Shown piece by piece: positions 1 through 7,122 of a stretch of 7,122 nucleotides of DNA; position 1 is the stretch's first letter, and every line of letters starts with the position of its first letter. The position numbers were made by a program, and so were the translations under genes. The notes under the pieces were generated by a model. That model did not search any database. It was not told the origin of the DNA and saw only the letters and a list, made by a program, of their open reading frames with translations. Source of the stretch: Gammaproteobacteria bacterium (GTDB lineage Bacteria; Pseudomonadota; Gammaproteobacteria; Steroidobacterales; Steroidobacteraceae); contig JAOUGR010000107.1 in NCBI GenBank assembly GCA_029857655.1, positions 1 through 7,122 of the forward strand, in the 5' to 3' direction.

Positions 1-452
1 CCGCCACTGGCAAAGGCGTCTGCAAGCAGCGCATAGCGGTCATCAGCGCCATCCCCGGGTTCGCGCAGCAATTGCATCGCGCCGGCGGGATCGGTCGAGA
101 GCATGGTTGCCAGGTCGTCGACAACGTAGCCGTCCTTGCCCGCAGCCGACAACAGCGGCTGGTAGTGGCCGTCGACCAGGACCAGGCGTCGCGCCGCGGG
201 CAGCGGCAGCAGCAAGGCAGAAATCCGCTCCGCAGCCAGCGCCACCTGCGGAGCGGGTTCGAATGCGCGCTCCGCGATCTTCGCGTGATCGAGGTATTTC
301 CAGTTTTCGTCGCGACGGTCGGGCAGGCCGTGTTCCAGGACCCTCGCGAGTGCGAGCTTGCGGCGCTTCGCCCATGCCGCGCCGCCGGACATATGCGATT
401 CCTGGCCAGCGTGACTTGCGGCGATGCGCTCCAGCACAGTCTCCGCGTTCAT
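1..452 (-). CDS. sufD: SufD, Fe-S cluster scaffold subunit (N-terminal part, cut by window edge)
   Basis: SufD is the SufB paralogue of the cytoplasmic SufBC2D scaffold, which assembles Fe-S clusters on sulfur delivered by a cysteine desulfurase. Only the first 150 codons are present; the C-terminal beta-helix core lies beyond the left edge. Visible in the translation (starting [10 protein letters not shown]) are two marks of the SufD N-terminal helical region: the LPDRRDENWKYL stretch at residues 43-54 (family pattern: LP..R.E.WKYT/L) and DDRYALLADAF at 137-147. The ATG shares bases with the sufC stop codon (ATGA, 449-452), which fixes the start and implies translational coupling; no strong Shine-Dalgarno is seen before it. 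The gene is last of the visible suf cluster. A longer open frame antisense or out of frame over the same bases has no family features. The call rests on these motifs and on its place after sufC; I am fairly sure of it. Confidence 0.9.
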   Translation of the reverse strand, partial: MNAETVLERIAASHAGQESHMSGGAAWAKRRKLALARVLEHGLPDRRDENWKYLDHAKIAERAFEPAPQVALAAERISALLLPLPAARRLVLVDGHYQPLLSAAGKDGYVVDDLATMLSTDPAGAMQLLREPGDGADDRYALLADAFASG

Positions 453-1206
453 GCGGCAGCCGGTCCGTCGCGGAGCCAGTCGTAACCGCGTCGCTCCAGT
501 TCGAGCGCAAGTTCCCGGCCGCCGCTCCTGACGAAGCGCCCGGCTGCCAGCACGTGCACCTGGTCCGGAATGACGTAATCGAGCAGGCGCTGGTAATGCG
601 TGACCATCACGATGGCGCGCTCGGGCGAGCGCAGTGCATTCACGCCGTCCGCGACCACCTTGAGGGCATCGATGTCGAGGCCGGAATCCGTCTCGTCGAG
701 CAGCGCCAGCGTCGGTTCCAGCAGGCTCATCTGCAGGATCTCGTTGCGTTTCTTTTCGCCTCCGGAGAAGCCCTCATTGACGCCGCGATTCAGCAGGCTC
801 TCATCCATTTTCATTTCGCGGATCTTTACGCGCACGAGATTGAGGAACTCAAACGCGTCGAGCTCGGGCTCGCCCCGGTGCTTGCGCAGCGCATTCAGCG
901 ACGCCTTCAGCAGGTAGACATTGTTGACGCCGGGAATCTCGACCGGGTACTGGAATGCGAGGAACAGCCCCGCGCGGGCGCGCTCCTCGGCCGGCATCGC
1001 CAGCAGGTCCTGGCCGAGATAGGTCGCCGAGCCGGAAATCACCTCAAGGCCCGGCCGGCCGGCCAGCACGCCGGTCAGCGTGCTCTTGCCGGAGCCATTC
1101 GGTCCCATGATCGCGTGCACTTCACCGGCACGGACATCAAGCGACACGCCGTCCAGTATCTGGCGCTCACCCGCACGTACCTTGAGTTCGCGAACGCTCA
1201 GAATGG

Positions 1207-1210
<4 letters not shown>
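449..1210 (-). CDS. sufC: SufC, ABC-type ATPase of the Fe-S assembly scaffold
   Basis: SufC is the soluble ABC-type ATPase that binds SufB and SufD and drives the conformational changes needed for cluster assembly. The 253-residue product has the family's usual length (about 250). It shows Walker [10 protein letters not shown] at 36-44, the SufC-typical Q-loop [12 protein letters not shown] at 87-97, ABC signature [10 protein letters not shown] at 148-157, Walker B LALLDE at 168-173 with D172 and E173, D-loop SGLD following, and the switch histidine H205 in [10 protein letters not shown]. All catalytic residues are intact. The start at 1210 is supported by an AAGGAG Shine-Dalgarno 7 bases upstream (1218-1223) and by the 4-base ATGA overlap with the sufB stop; the open frame upstream of it runs inside sufB and is not coding. 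Its own stop overlaps the sufD start in the same way. Family and position between sufB and sufD are unambiguous. Confidence 0.97.
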
Positions 1211-2655
<1,445 letters not shown>

Positions 2656-2671
2656 GCGGGGCCTGCGTGCT

Positions 2672-3139
2672 TCAGCTGCGCACCAGCGGCCGCCACCCGC
2701 CGCGTGTCGCAGGGCGGTGCAGGTCTGGTGTGGGGAATTCGCCATCGTGGCTGACGAGGTCGGTCAGGCTGATGGCGATCAGGGCGCGGCGGATCGACTG
2801 GCTGATGCCCTGCCAGCCGTTCCCGACCGTGCAAGTCGTCTCGATTCCGCACTGGCCGCTGCCGCTCGAACATTCGGTCAGCGAGACCGGGCCCTCGACG
2901 GCATCGATGATGTCCGCAGCGCTGATCGCAGTCGCAGGACGCGCCAGCTGGTAGCCGCCACGCGCGCCGCGCACGGAATTCACGAGTCCGGCGTGCTGCA
3001 GTTCCTTCAGCAGCTTGCTGACCGTGGGCAGCCCGATGTGCGTGCGCTCGGCGATTTCGGCGGCGCTCGCGAGGCTGCCGCCGCCGAGGCTGGCGAGGAT
3101 GACGGTCGCATAATCGGTCAGCCGGCTGATGCGCAACAT
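2672..3139 (-). CDS. Rrf2/IscR-family regulator of the SUF operon
   Basis: This is a 155-residue winged-helix transcription factor of the Rrf2 family, the branch that heads suf operons in many gammaproteobacteria (SUF system Fe-S assembly regulator). Residues 1-66 form the DNA-binding domain: [18 protein letters not shown], then the helix-turn-helix around [21 protein letters not shown] (28-47) and the wing with [11 protein letters not shown] (57-67). Three cysteines at 90, 97 and 103 (C-X6-C-X5-C, following VSLTE) sit where IscR carries its Fe-S ligands, so it probably senses cluster status and represses the operon when clusters are plentiful; that is inference from family. [18 protein letters not shown] (111-128) is the usual closing helix. 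About 27 residues after it (Ser-His-Asp-Gly onward) match nothing I recognise. A GGAG ribosome site lies 7 bases before the ATG. It is first in the operon, 16 bases before sufB. I give no symbol because naming varies; cyanobacterial SufR is a different family. Confidence 0.93.
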   Translation of the reverse strand: MLRISRLTDYATVILASLGGGSLASAAEIAERTHIGLPTVSKLLKELQHAGLVNSVRGARGGYQLARPATAISAADIIDAVEGPVSLTECSSGSGQCGIETTCTVGNGWQGISQSIRRALIAISLTDLVSHDGEFPTPDLHRPATRGGWRPLVRS

Positions 3140-3163
3140 GGGCTCGCTCCAGGGTCTGCAAAC

Positions 3164-3188
3164 ATACAGTACGAGTTTAGTACTATTA
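3164..3188. promoter_or_regulatory. Candidate operator for the Rrf2 regulator (25-bp inverted repeat)
   Basis: Between the divergent regulator and aldolase genes lies an inverted repeat with a perfect core AGTAC (3168-3172), a 7-bp spacer GAGTTTA (3173-3179) and GTACT (3180-3184). Extended to 9-bp half sites (ATACAGTAC and GTACTATTA) it has the 9-7-9 layout of type 1 IscR sites, but it matches the published IscR consensus only partly (best in the left half and the spacer), so the motif would be specific to this regulator branch. It lies 25 bases upstream of the regulator's start codon, overlaps promoter-like sequence, and is the only clear palindrome in the gap. Binding by the adjacent regulator is inference. 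Confidence 0.5.
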
Positions 3189-3190
3189 TG
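3181..3190. promoter_or_regulatory. Overlapping -10-like hexamers for divergent promoters
   Basis: The minus strand reads CATAAT (3190-3185) and the plus strand TATTAT (3184-3189), each 5 of 6 to the sigma-70 -10 consensus; plus-strand TACTAT (3181-3186) is another option. They sit in the only AT-rich patch of a GC-rich gap. No convincing -35 is found at proper spacing on either strand, so which hexamer is used, and whether both genes start here, is undecided. The overlap with the candidate operator would suit repression by occlusion. Confidence 0.3.
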
Positions 3191-3242
3191 CCCGCAAGGG
3201 TAGTGGGGCGCGGTGCTCTGCTATCCTTCTGCGCATTCCGCT

Positions 3243-3247
3243 GGAGG
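3243..3247 (+). promoter_or_regulatory. Shine-Dalgarno of the aldolase gene
   Basis: GGAGG lies 10 bases before the ATG at 3258. It supports that ATG over the upstream in-frame GTG at 3213, whose extra 15 codons have no resemblance to aldolase N-termini. Confidence 0.7.
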
Positions 3248-3257
3248 ATCCGGATTC

Positions 3258-4280
3258 ATGGAAAAAACGGCACTCGAATCGAACGCGGCCGCAATGGTTG
3301 CACCCAGCAAGGGCATCCTGGCGGCAGATGAATCGTCGGGCACGATCAAGAAACGGTTCGACAAGATCAGGCTAGAATCGACATTCGAGTCGAGGCGCGC
3401 CTACCGGGAACTGTTGTTCACCGCCCCCGGCGCTGAAAAGCACATATCGGGCGTGATCCTCTATGACGAGACGATCCGGCAGAAGGCGTCGGACGGCCGT
3501 CCATTCCCGGAACTACTCGCAGCGCGCGGCATCCTGCCCGGCATCAAGGTCGATGCCGGCGCGAAGGCGCTGGCCGGATTCCCGGGCGAAACGATCACTG
3601 AAGGACTCGACGGGCTGCGCGAGCGTCTCGCGGAATACCGCGGCATGGGGGCGCGCTTCGCGAAATGGCGCGCCGTCATCGATATTGGGGGCGGCATTCC
3701 GACCGGATTCGCGATCGAGGCGAATGCCCATGCGCTTGCGCGCTATTCGGCGCTCTGCCAGGAGGCCTCAATCGTGCCGATCGTCGAGCCCGAGGTCCTG
3801 ATGGACGGCGATCATACGATCGAGCGCTGCGAGGAGGTCACGGACGCGGCGCTGACCGCCGTGTTTGATGCATTGTTCCTGCATCGCGTGCATCTCGAGG
3901 GCATCGTGCTGAAACCGAACATGGTCATCGCCGGCAAGAAGTGCGCGGTCCAGGCCGCGCCGCAGCAGGTGGCCGATGCCACATTGCGCTGCCTGCGGCG
4001 CAGGGTGCCGGCGGCAGTGCCTGGAATCGCATTCCTCTCCGGCGGCCAGAGCGAGGCCGACGCGACACTGCATCTTTCACTGATGAACCGCGGCGGCAAG
4101 CTGCCGTGGCAACTGTCGTTCAGCTACGGCCGCGCGCTGCAACAGAGCACGCTCGATGCCTGGCGAGGCGAGGCGTCCAATGTCACCGCCGCGCAGAAGA
4201 CTTTCCTGCGCCGTGCGCGGCTGAATGGGCTTGCCCGCAGCGGAGCTTACGAAGCCGCGATGGAACAGGCCGCGGCCTGA
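3258..4280 (+). CDS. Class I fructose-bisphosphate aldolase
   Basis: This enzyme cleaves fructose 1,6-bisphosphate to dihydroxyacetone phosphate and glyceraldehyde 3-phosphate (and the reverse in gluconeogenesis) through a lysine Schiff base, with no metal needed. The 340-residue product aligns along its length with the animal-type class I family at an offset of about 10: D24 in LAADESS (rabbit D33), K97 in GIKVD (K107), K136 in FAKWRAV (K146), E177 and E179 in VEPEV (E187, E189), the Schiff-base lysine K219 in LEGIVLKPNMV (K229), S261 in LSGGQSE (S271) and R292 in FSYGRALQ (R303). All are present. It ends soon after the region matching rabbit residue 345, so the C-terminal tail carrying the vertebrate terminal tyrosine is missing. 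It is transcribed away from the suf operon and toward mlaF, 17 bases downstream, with no terminator between. Class is certain; whether the cell also has a class II enzyme cannot be seen. Confidence 0.96.
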   Translation: MEKTALESNAAAMVAPSKGILAADESSGTIKKRFDKIRLESTFESRRAYRELLFTAPGAEKHISGVILYDETIRQKASDGRPFPELLAARGILPGIKVDAGAKALAGFPGETITEGLDGLRERLAEYRGMGARFAKWRAVIDIGGGIPTGFAIEANAHALARYSALCQEASIVPIVEPEVLMDGDHTIERCEEVTDAALTAVFDALFLHRVHLEGIVLKPNMVIAGKKCAVQAAPQQVADATLRCLRRRVPAAVPGIAFLSGGQSEADATLHLSLMNRGGKLPWQLSFSYGRALQQSTLDAWRGEASNVTAAQKTFLRRARLNGLARSGAYEAAMEQAAA

Positions 4281-4286
4281 GGCCGC
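4272..4286 (+). other. GC hairpin spanning the aldolase stop codon
   Basis: GCGGCC (4272-4277) and GGCCGC (4281-4286) can pair as a perfect 6-bp all-GC stem whose 3-base loop is exactly the TGA stop codon. No run of T follows, so it is not a standard intrinsic terminator. It lies 11 bases before the proposed mlaF GTG start and covers the only GAGG-like ribosome site there. It may protect or tune the mRNA junction, or be chance in GC-rich DNA. Confidence 0.3.
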
Positions 4287-4297
4287 AGTACCGCTCC

Positions 4298-5134
4298 GTG
4301 CCTCTCGATCAAGGTCGCGATTCAGCCGACACGGGGCATCAGGCGCTCGTGCGCGTGCGCGGCCTGCATTATTCCTTTGCCCAGCGGGCGATCTTCACCG
4401 GCATCGATCTGGACATCGATCGGGGTTCCGTAACGGCCGTCATGGGCCCGAGCGGCACCGGCAAGACCACGCTGCTGCGATTGCTCACCGGGCAATTGCA
4501 GGCGGATCGCGGCGTCATCGAAGTCGAGGGCGAGGATGTTGCGAAATTATCGCGCGCCGGAATCTACCGGATGCGCCGCCGCATGGGCATGCTGTTCCAG
4601 AATGGCGCGCTACTGACCGATCTCGACGTCTACGAGAATGTGGCGTTTCCGTTGCGGGAGCACACCCGGCTGCCCGAGCGCCTGTTGCGTCACGTCGTGC
4701 TCGCGAAACTGCAGGCCGTCGGGCTGCGCGGGGCGTACCGGTTGATGCCTGCCGAATTGTCGGGGGGAATGGCGCGTCGCGTCGCGATGGCGCGCGCCAT
4801 CGTGATGGATCCGCAGTTGCTGATCTACGACGAGCCATTCGTCGGGCTGGACCCGATCTCGCTCGGCGTCGTGCTGCGACTGATCCGGCGGCTCAACGAC
4901 ACGCTGGGGCTGACCAGCATCGTCGTTTCGCACGACGTCCATGATCTGTCGACAGTCGCCGATTCCTGCTACCTGCTGTCGGGCGGCGGGGTCATCGCGT
5001 CGGGGCCACCGGGCACGCTTGCGACGGATACGCGCGAGGATGTCCGGCAGTTCATGCACGGATTGCCGGATGGGCCGGTGCCATTCCACTATCCGGCGCC
5101 CGAATACGTCGAACAGTTGCGGCAGTTGCGCTGA
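4298..5134 (+). CDS. mlaF: MlaF, ATPase of the Mla phospholipid ABC transporter
   Basis: MlaF is the cytoplasmic ATPase of the MlaFEDB inner-membrane complex, which moves phospholipids between inner membrane and the periplasmic carrier MlaC to keep outer-membrane lipid asymmetry. The 278 residues contain Walker A MGPSGTGKTT at 49-58 (K56), the Q-loop MLFQNGALLTDLDVYENVAFPL typical of MlaF, signature LSGGMARR at 154-161, Walker B LLIYDEPFVGLDP with D178 and E179, and the switch histidine H212 in VVSHDVHD. The C-terminal extension DGPVPFHYPAPEY resembles the tail by which E. coli MlaF contacts its partner subunit. I chose GTG at 4298 because it is the first in-frame start after the aldolase stop and gives a length close to E. 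coli MlaF (269); GTG at 4349 is an alternative. The open frame extending back to 3941 is a shadow over the aldolase. The stop is directly followed by the mlaE ATG. Confidence 0.95.
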   Translation: MPLDQGRDSADTGHQALVRVRGLHYSFAQRAIFTGIDLDIDRGSVTAVMGPSGTGKTTLLRLLTGQLQADRGVIEVEGEDVAKLSRAGIYRMRRRMGMLFQNGALLTDLDVYENVAFPLREHTRLPERLLRHVVLAKLQAVGLRGAYRLMPAELSGGMARRVAMARAIVMDPQLLIYDEPFVGLDPISLGVVLRLIRRLNDTLGLTSIVVSHDVHDLSTVADSCYLLSGGGVIASGPPGTLATDTREDVRQFMHGLPDGPVPFHYPAPEYVEQLRQLR

Positions 5135-5908
5135 ATGCTGGCCTCACTGACGCGCGAGATACTGCAGAGCCTGCGCGTTGCATTGCAGGCGCTCGGAGCG
5201 TACGCGCTGTTCTTCGTACGCCTGCTGGGGGAGGTCCCGCGCACGCTGCTGCGCTTCGGGCTGGTCGTCGAGCAGGTGCACAACGCCGGCGCGTTGTCGC
5301 TGGTGATCATCATGCTGTCGGGCCTGTTTGTCGGCATGGTGCTCGGCCTGCAGGGATTCGACCTGCTCGAGCGATTCGGCTCCGAGGAATCGCTGGGATC
5401 GGCTGCCGCGCTCGGACTGCTGAAGGAGCTCGGCCCGGTCGTCACTGCGCTCCTGTTTGCGGGTCGCGCGGGCACTGCGCTCGCCTCGGAACTGGGTCTG
5501 ATGCGGGCGACGGACCAGCTGGCCGCGATGGAGATGATGGCGGTCGATCCGGTGCGGCGCGTGGTCGTGCCGCGCTTCCTCGGCGGCGTCCTGTCGATGC
5601 CGCTGCTCGCCGCGATATTCAGCCTGATCGGCATATTCGGCGCGCAGCTGGTCGGCGTGCAGCTGATGGGCGTGGATAGCGGCCAGTTCTGGTCGCAGAT
5701 GCGCTCGGCAGTTGAATTCGGCGATGTCATGGAAGGCGTGGTCAAGAGCTGCGTATTCGGGGTCTCCTGCAGCCTGATCGCCGTCTATGAGGGATATCAT
5801 GCCGTGCCGACGGCGGAAGGGGTCGGCAGGGCGACGACGCGCACGGTGGTCATTTCCTCGGTCGTCGTACTGCTGCTCGACTACCTGCTCACCGCGGCAA
5901 TGCTTTAA
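5135..5908 (+). CDS. mlaE: MlaE, permease of the Mla phospholipid transporter
   Basis: MlaE is the integral membrane subunit; two copies form the lipid pathway beneath the MlaD ring. The 257 residues show an amphipathic N-terminal stretch (about 10-40, including the LGEVPRTLLRFG segment), then hydrophobic segments at roughly 54-75, 90-110, 147-176, 200-217 and 236-255, matching the interfacial helix plus five membrane helices of the family. The most conserved MlaE signature, ELGPVVTALLFAGRAGTA followed by ASELGLMRATDQLAAMEMMAVDP (about 98-138), is complete and includes the coupling-helix region that contacts the ATPase. The start codon begins on the base after the mlaF stop, without a ribosome site of its own, so expression likely depends on translation of mlaF. 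Length and topology are normal for the family. Confidence 0.96.
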   Translation: MLASLTREILQSLRVALQALGAYALFFVRLLGEVPRTLLRFGLVVEQVHNAGALSLVIIMLSGLFVGMVLGLQGFDLLERFGSEESLGSAAALGLLKELGPVVTALLFAGRAGTALASELGLMRATDQLAAMEMMAVDPVRRVVVPRFLGGVLSMPLLAAIFSLIGIFGAQLVGVQLMGVDSGQFWSQMRSAVEFGDVMEGVVKSCVFGVSCSLIAVYEGYHAVPTAEGVGRATTRTVVISSVVVLLLDYLLTAAML

Positions 5909-5913
5909 AGGAG
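5907..5913 (+). promoter_or_regulatory. Strong Shine-Dalgarno of mlaD
   Basis: AAAGGAG begins within the mlaE stop codon and ends 7 bases before the mlaD ATG. It is the best ribosome site in the mla cluster and would suit the higher copy number of MlaD (a hexamer per complex in E. coli). Confidence 0.7.
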
Positions 5914-5920
5914 AGATGAC

Positions 5921-6418
5921 ATGCGCCAGACGCGCGCCATCGAGCTGGGAACCGGCCTATTCGTGCTGCTCGGTTTCTCGGCGCTGTTCTTCCTGGTTAC
6001 GCAGATCACGAACCGCGAGTTCGGATTCGGCGACGGCGGCTATCGCGTTGTCGCTTCGTTTGAGCAGGTGGGCGGCCTGAAGCCCGGCGCGCCGGTGTCG
6101 ATGTCAGGCGTGACGATTGGCCACGTTCAGGAAATTGAATACGACTTCGGTGAGTACAAGGCACGGGTGACAATGCGCATCGACAACCAGTTTGACCGCA
6201 TACCGGACGACAGCGATGCCGGTATTTACACGGCCGGACTGCTTGGCGGCCAGTACATTGGAATCGGACCCGGCGGCTCGGAAACTTTCCTGGCCGAAGG
6301 CGATCAAATGCAATTCACGCAATCGGCGATCGTGCTCGAGAATCTGATCAGCAAGTTCCTTTTTTCCAAGGCCGCCGAATCACCGGACGGCCAGCCGGCG
6401 GAGGAATCGAAACCATGA
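5921..6418 (+). CDS. mlaD: MlaD, MCE-domain lipid-binding subunit
   Basis: MlaD is anchored in the inner membrane by one helix and forms a hexameric MCE-domain ring in the periplasm through which phospholipid passes between MlaE and MlaC. The 165-residue product (E. coli 183) has a short positive N-terminus, a membrane helix at about 9-28, and the MCE domain from about 40 to 117 with FEQVGGLKPGAPVSMSGVTIG (47-67) and the GLLGGQYIGIGPGG stretch (106-119), where the central pore loop lies in E. coli MlaD. TQSAIVLENLISKFLF (133-148) is the C-terminal helix lining the channel and matches the family well. It ends in a polar tail rich in Glu and Pro. The start is set by the AAAGGAG site. The stop overlaps the mlaC start by 4 bases (ATGA). 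It is a single-MCE-domain protein, so it is not the multi-domain PqiB or LetB type. Confidence 0.96.
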   Translation: MRQTRAIELGTGLFVLLGFSALFFLVTQITNREFGFGDGGYRVVASFEQVGGLKPGAPVSMSGVTIGHVQEIEYDFGEYKARVTMRIDNQFDRIPDDSDAGIYTAGLLGGQYIGIGPGGSETFLAEGDQMQFTQSAIVLENLISKFLFSKAAESPDGQPAEESKP

Positions 6419-7050
6419 CAGGACGCTTCACTGCGGCGATCGGCTTTGTGCTGCTGATGATGGCGGGCGCCGTGGCGGCGGCCGACGCCGTGCCCGGTCC
6501 CGCGCCCCAGGACCTGATCGAGACGACTTCCACGAGGATCCTGCAGGCCCTGGATGCAGACCGCGCGGCGCTGCAAAGTGATCCGGCGCGCGTGCGCCGT
6601 ATCGTGGACGAGATCCTGCTGCCGCATTTCGATACTGACTACTCTGCGCGGCTCGTGCTCGGCAAGCATTGGCGCGATGCGACTGCCATCCAGCGCCAGC
6701 GATTCATCGACGCGTTCTATCATTCATTGCTGCGCAACTACGGGTCGGCCCTCGCCGAATTCACCGCCGATCGCTTGACCCTGCTGCCATTTCGGGGTGA
6801 CCTGGCGAGCGGCCTGGCGACCGTCCGGACCGAGGTCAGGCGCAGTGACGGCACGCGCGTGCCGGTCAATTATTCGATGCGTGCGACGCCCGCCGGCTGG
6901 AAGGCCTGGGACGTCACGATCGAAGGCATTTCGTATGTGCGCAACCTGCGCAACGATGTGGGCGCGGAAGTCGACCAGCGCGGCCTCGATGCGGTTATCA
7001 ATCGTCTCGAGACGGATAACCGGCGCATCGAAGACAGGCAGGCCGGCTGA
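6415..7050 (+). CDS. mlaC: MlaC, periplasmic phospholipid shuttle
   Basis: MlaC carries phospholipid across the periplasm between the outer-membrane MlaA complex and the inner-membrane MlaFEDB complex. The 211 residues (same size as E. coli MlaC) start with a signal peptide: MTGRF, a hydrophobic core AAIGFVLLMMAGA, and small residues giving an A-x-A cleavage site at about 21-25. Family motifs follow: IVDEILLPHFDTDYSARLVLGKHWR (about 63-88), QRQRFIDAFYHSLLRNYGSALAEF (about 93-116) and, near the end, GWKAWDVTIEGISYVRNLRNDV, the conserved C-terminal strand-helix of the MlaC (Tol_Tol_Ttg2) fold. A GGAGG ribosome site lies 10 bases before the ATG, which also overlaps the mlaD stop. The tail ends in a charged helix (LETDNRRIEDRQAG). 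No domain is missing. Confidence 0.95.
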   Translation: MTGRFTAAIGFVLLMMAGAVAAADAVPGPAPQDLIETTSTRILQALDADRAALQSDPARVRRIVDEILLPHFDTDYSARLVLGKHWRDATAIQRQRFIDAFYHSLLRNYGSALAEFTADRLTLLPFRGDLASGLATVRTEVRRSDGTRVPVNYSMRATPAGWKAWDVTIEGISYVRNLRNDVGAEVDQRGLDAVINRLETDNRRIEDRQAG

Positions 7051-7054
7051 AGTG

Positions 7055-7122
7055 ATGAAGCAGCAGAATGCGGGGCTCGCGGGTCTGGGTCAGGGGCGCT
7101 GGACGCTGTCGGGGGACCTGCT
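7055..7122 (+). CDS. mlaB: Probable MlaB, STAS-domain subunit (5' end only, cut by window edge)
   Basis: An open frame begins with ATG four bases after the mlaC stop and runs to the window edge, giving 22 complete codons (MKQQNAGLAGLGQGRWTLSG then Asp-Leu). The GRWTLSGDL stretch resembles the first beta strand of STAS domains (compare DTLALSGEL in E. coli MlaB). MlaB binds MlaF in the cytoplasm and is needed for its stability and activity. The position directly after mlaC is where mlaB is found in mlaFEDCB operons. A GTG one codon upstream is an alternative start; no clear ribosome site is seen. The call rests on place and one short motif. Confidence 0.7.
   Translation, partial: MKQQNAGLAGLGQGRWTLSGDL

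Noticed and set aside
43..510. Minus-strand open frame over the sufD region
   Set aside because: It is in a different frame from sufD; the sufD frame from 452 shows family motifs, while this one is Arg/Gly/Ala-rich without any.
3941..4297. N-terminal extension of mlaF
   Set aside because: It overlaps the aldolase in another frame and is Arg/Ala-rich; MlaF homology begins only after about 4298-4349.
5089..5800. Two overlapping minus-strand open frames opposite mlaE
   Set aside because: Both are low-complexity (Ser/Arg/Thr-rich or His/Gln/Arg-rich) shadows of a membrane protein gene whose own frame matches MlaE throughout.
6360..6365. Run of six T that might be an intrinsic terminator
   Set aside because: It encodes part of KFLFSK in the conserved MlaD C-terminus and no stable GC stem precedes it.

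Overview
The window looks like ordinary chromosomal DNA from a high-GC Gram-negative proteobacterium, most likely a gammaproteobacterium. Three things point there: an outer-membrane lipid-transport (Mla) operon in the order mlaF-mlaE-mlaD-mlaC-mlaB with no mlaA between, a SUF iron-sulfur operon headed by its own Rrf2-type regulator, and strong G/C preference at third codon positions. The exact genus cannot be read from the sequence.

Left part (1-3139, minus strand): an iron-sulfur cluster assembly operon read right to left. It starts with an Rrf2/IscR-like regulator (3139-2672), followed by sufB (2655-1207), sufC (1210-449) and the first 150 codons of sufD (452 to the window edge). sufB/sufC and sufC/sufD overlap by 4 bases (ATGA), so translation is probably coupled and the three subunits of the SufBCD scaffold are made together. 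Later operon members (for example a SufS desulfurase) would lie beyond the left edge and are not seen.

Centre (3140-3257): the only real intergenic stretch, 118 bp between divergent genes. It holds an inverted repeat (AGTAC-N7-GTACT core, 25 bp overall) with the same half-site/spacer layout as IscR-type operators, and -10-like hexamers on both strands at its edge. It is the natural place for autoregulation of the suf operon and possibly co-regulation of the divergent gene.

Right part (3258-7122, plus strand): a class I (Schiff-base, metal-independent) fructose-bisphosphate aldolase, then after only 17 bases mlaF, mlaE, mlaD, mlaC and the first 22 codons of a probable mlaB. MlaF (ATPase), MlaE (permease), MlaD (MCE-domain substrate-binding ring) and MlaB (STAS subunit) form the inner-membrane ABC complex; MlaC is the periplasmic phospholipid shuttle. 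Genes in this block abut or overlap, and no terminator is visible between the aldolase and mlaF.

I found no mobile element, CRISPR array, RNA gene or unknown system. Every gene belongs to a recognised family. The points worth a second look are the shared control region, the pairing of a metal-free aldolase with a probable Fe-S-sensing regulator, and a small hairpin over the aldolase stop codon.
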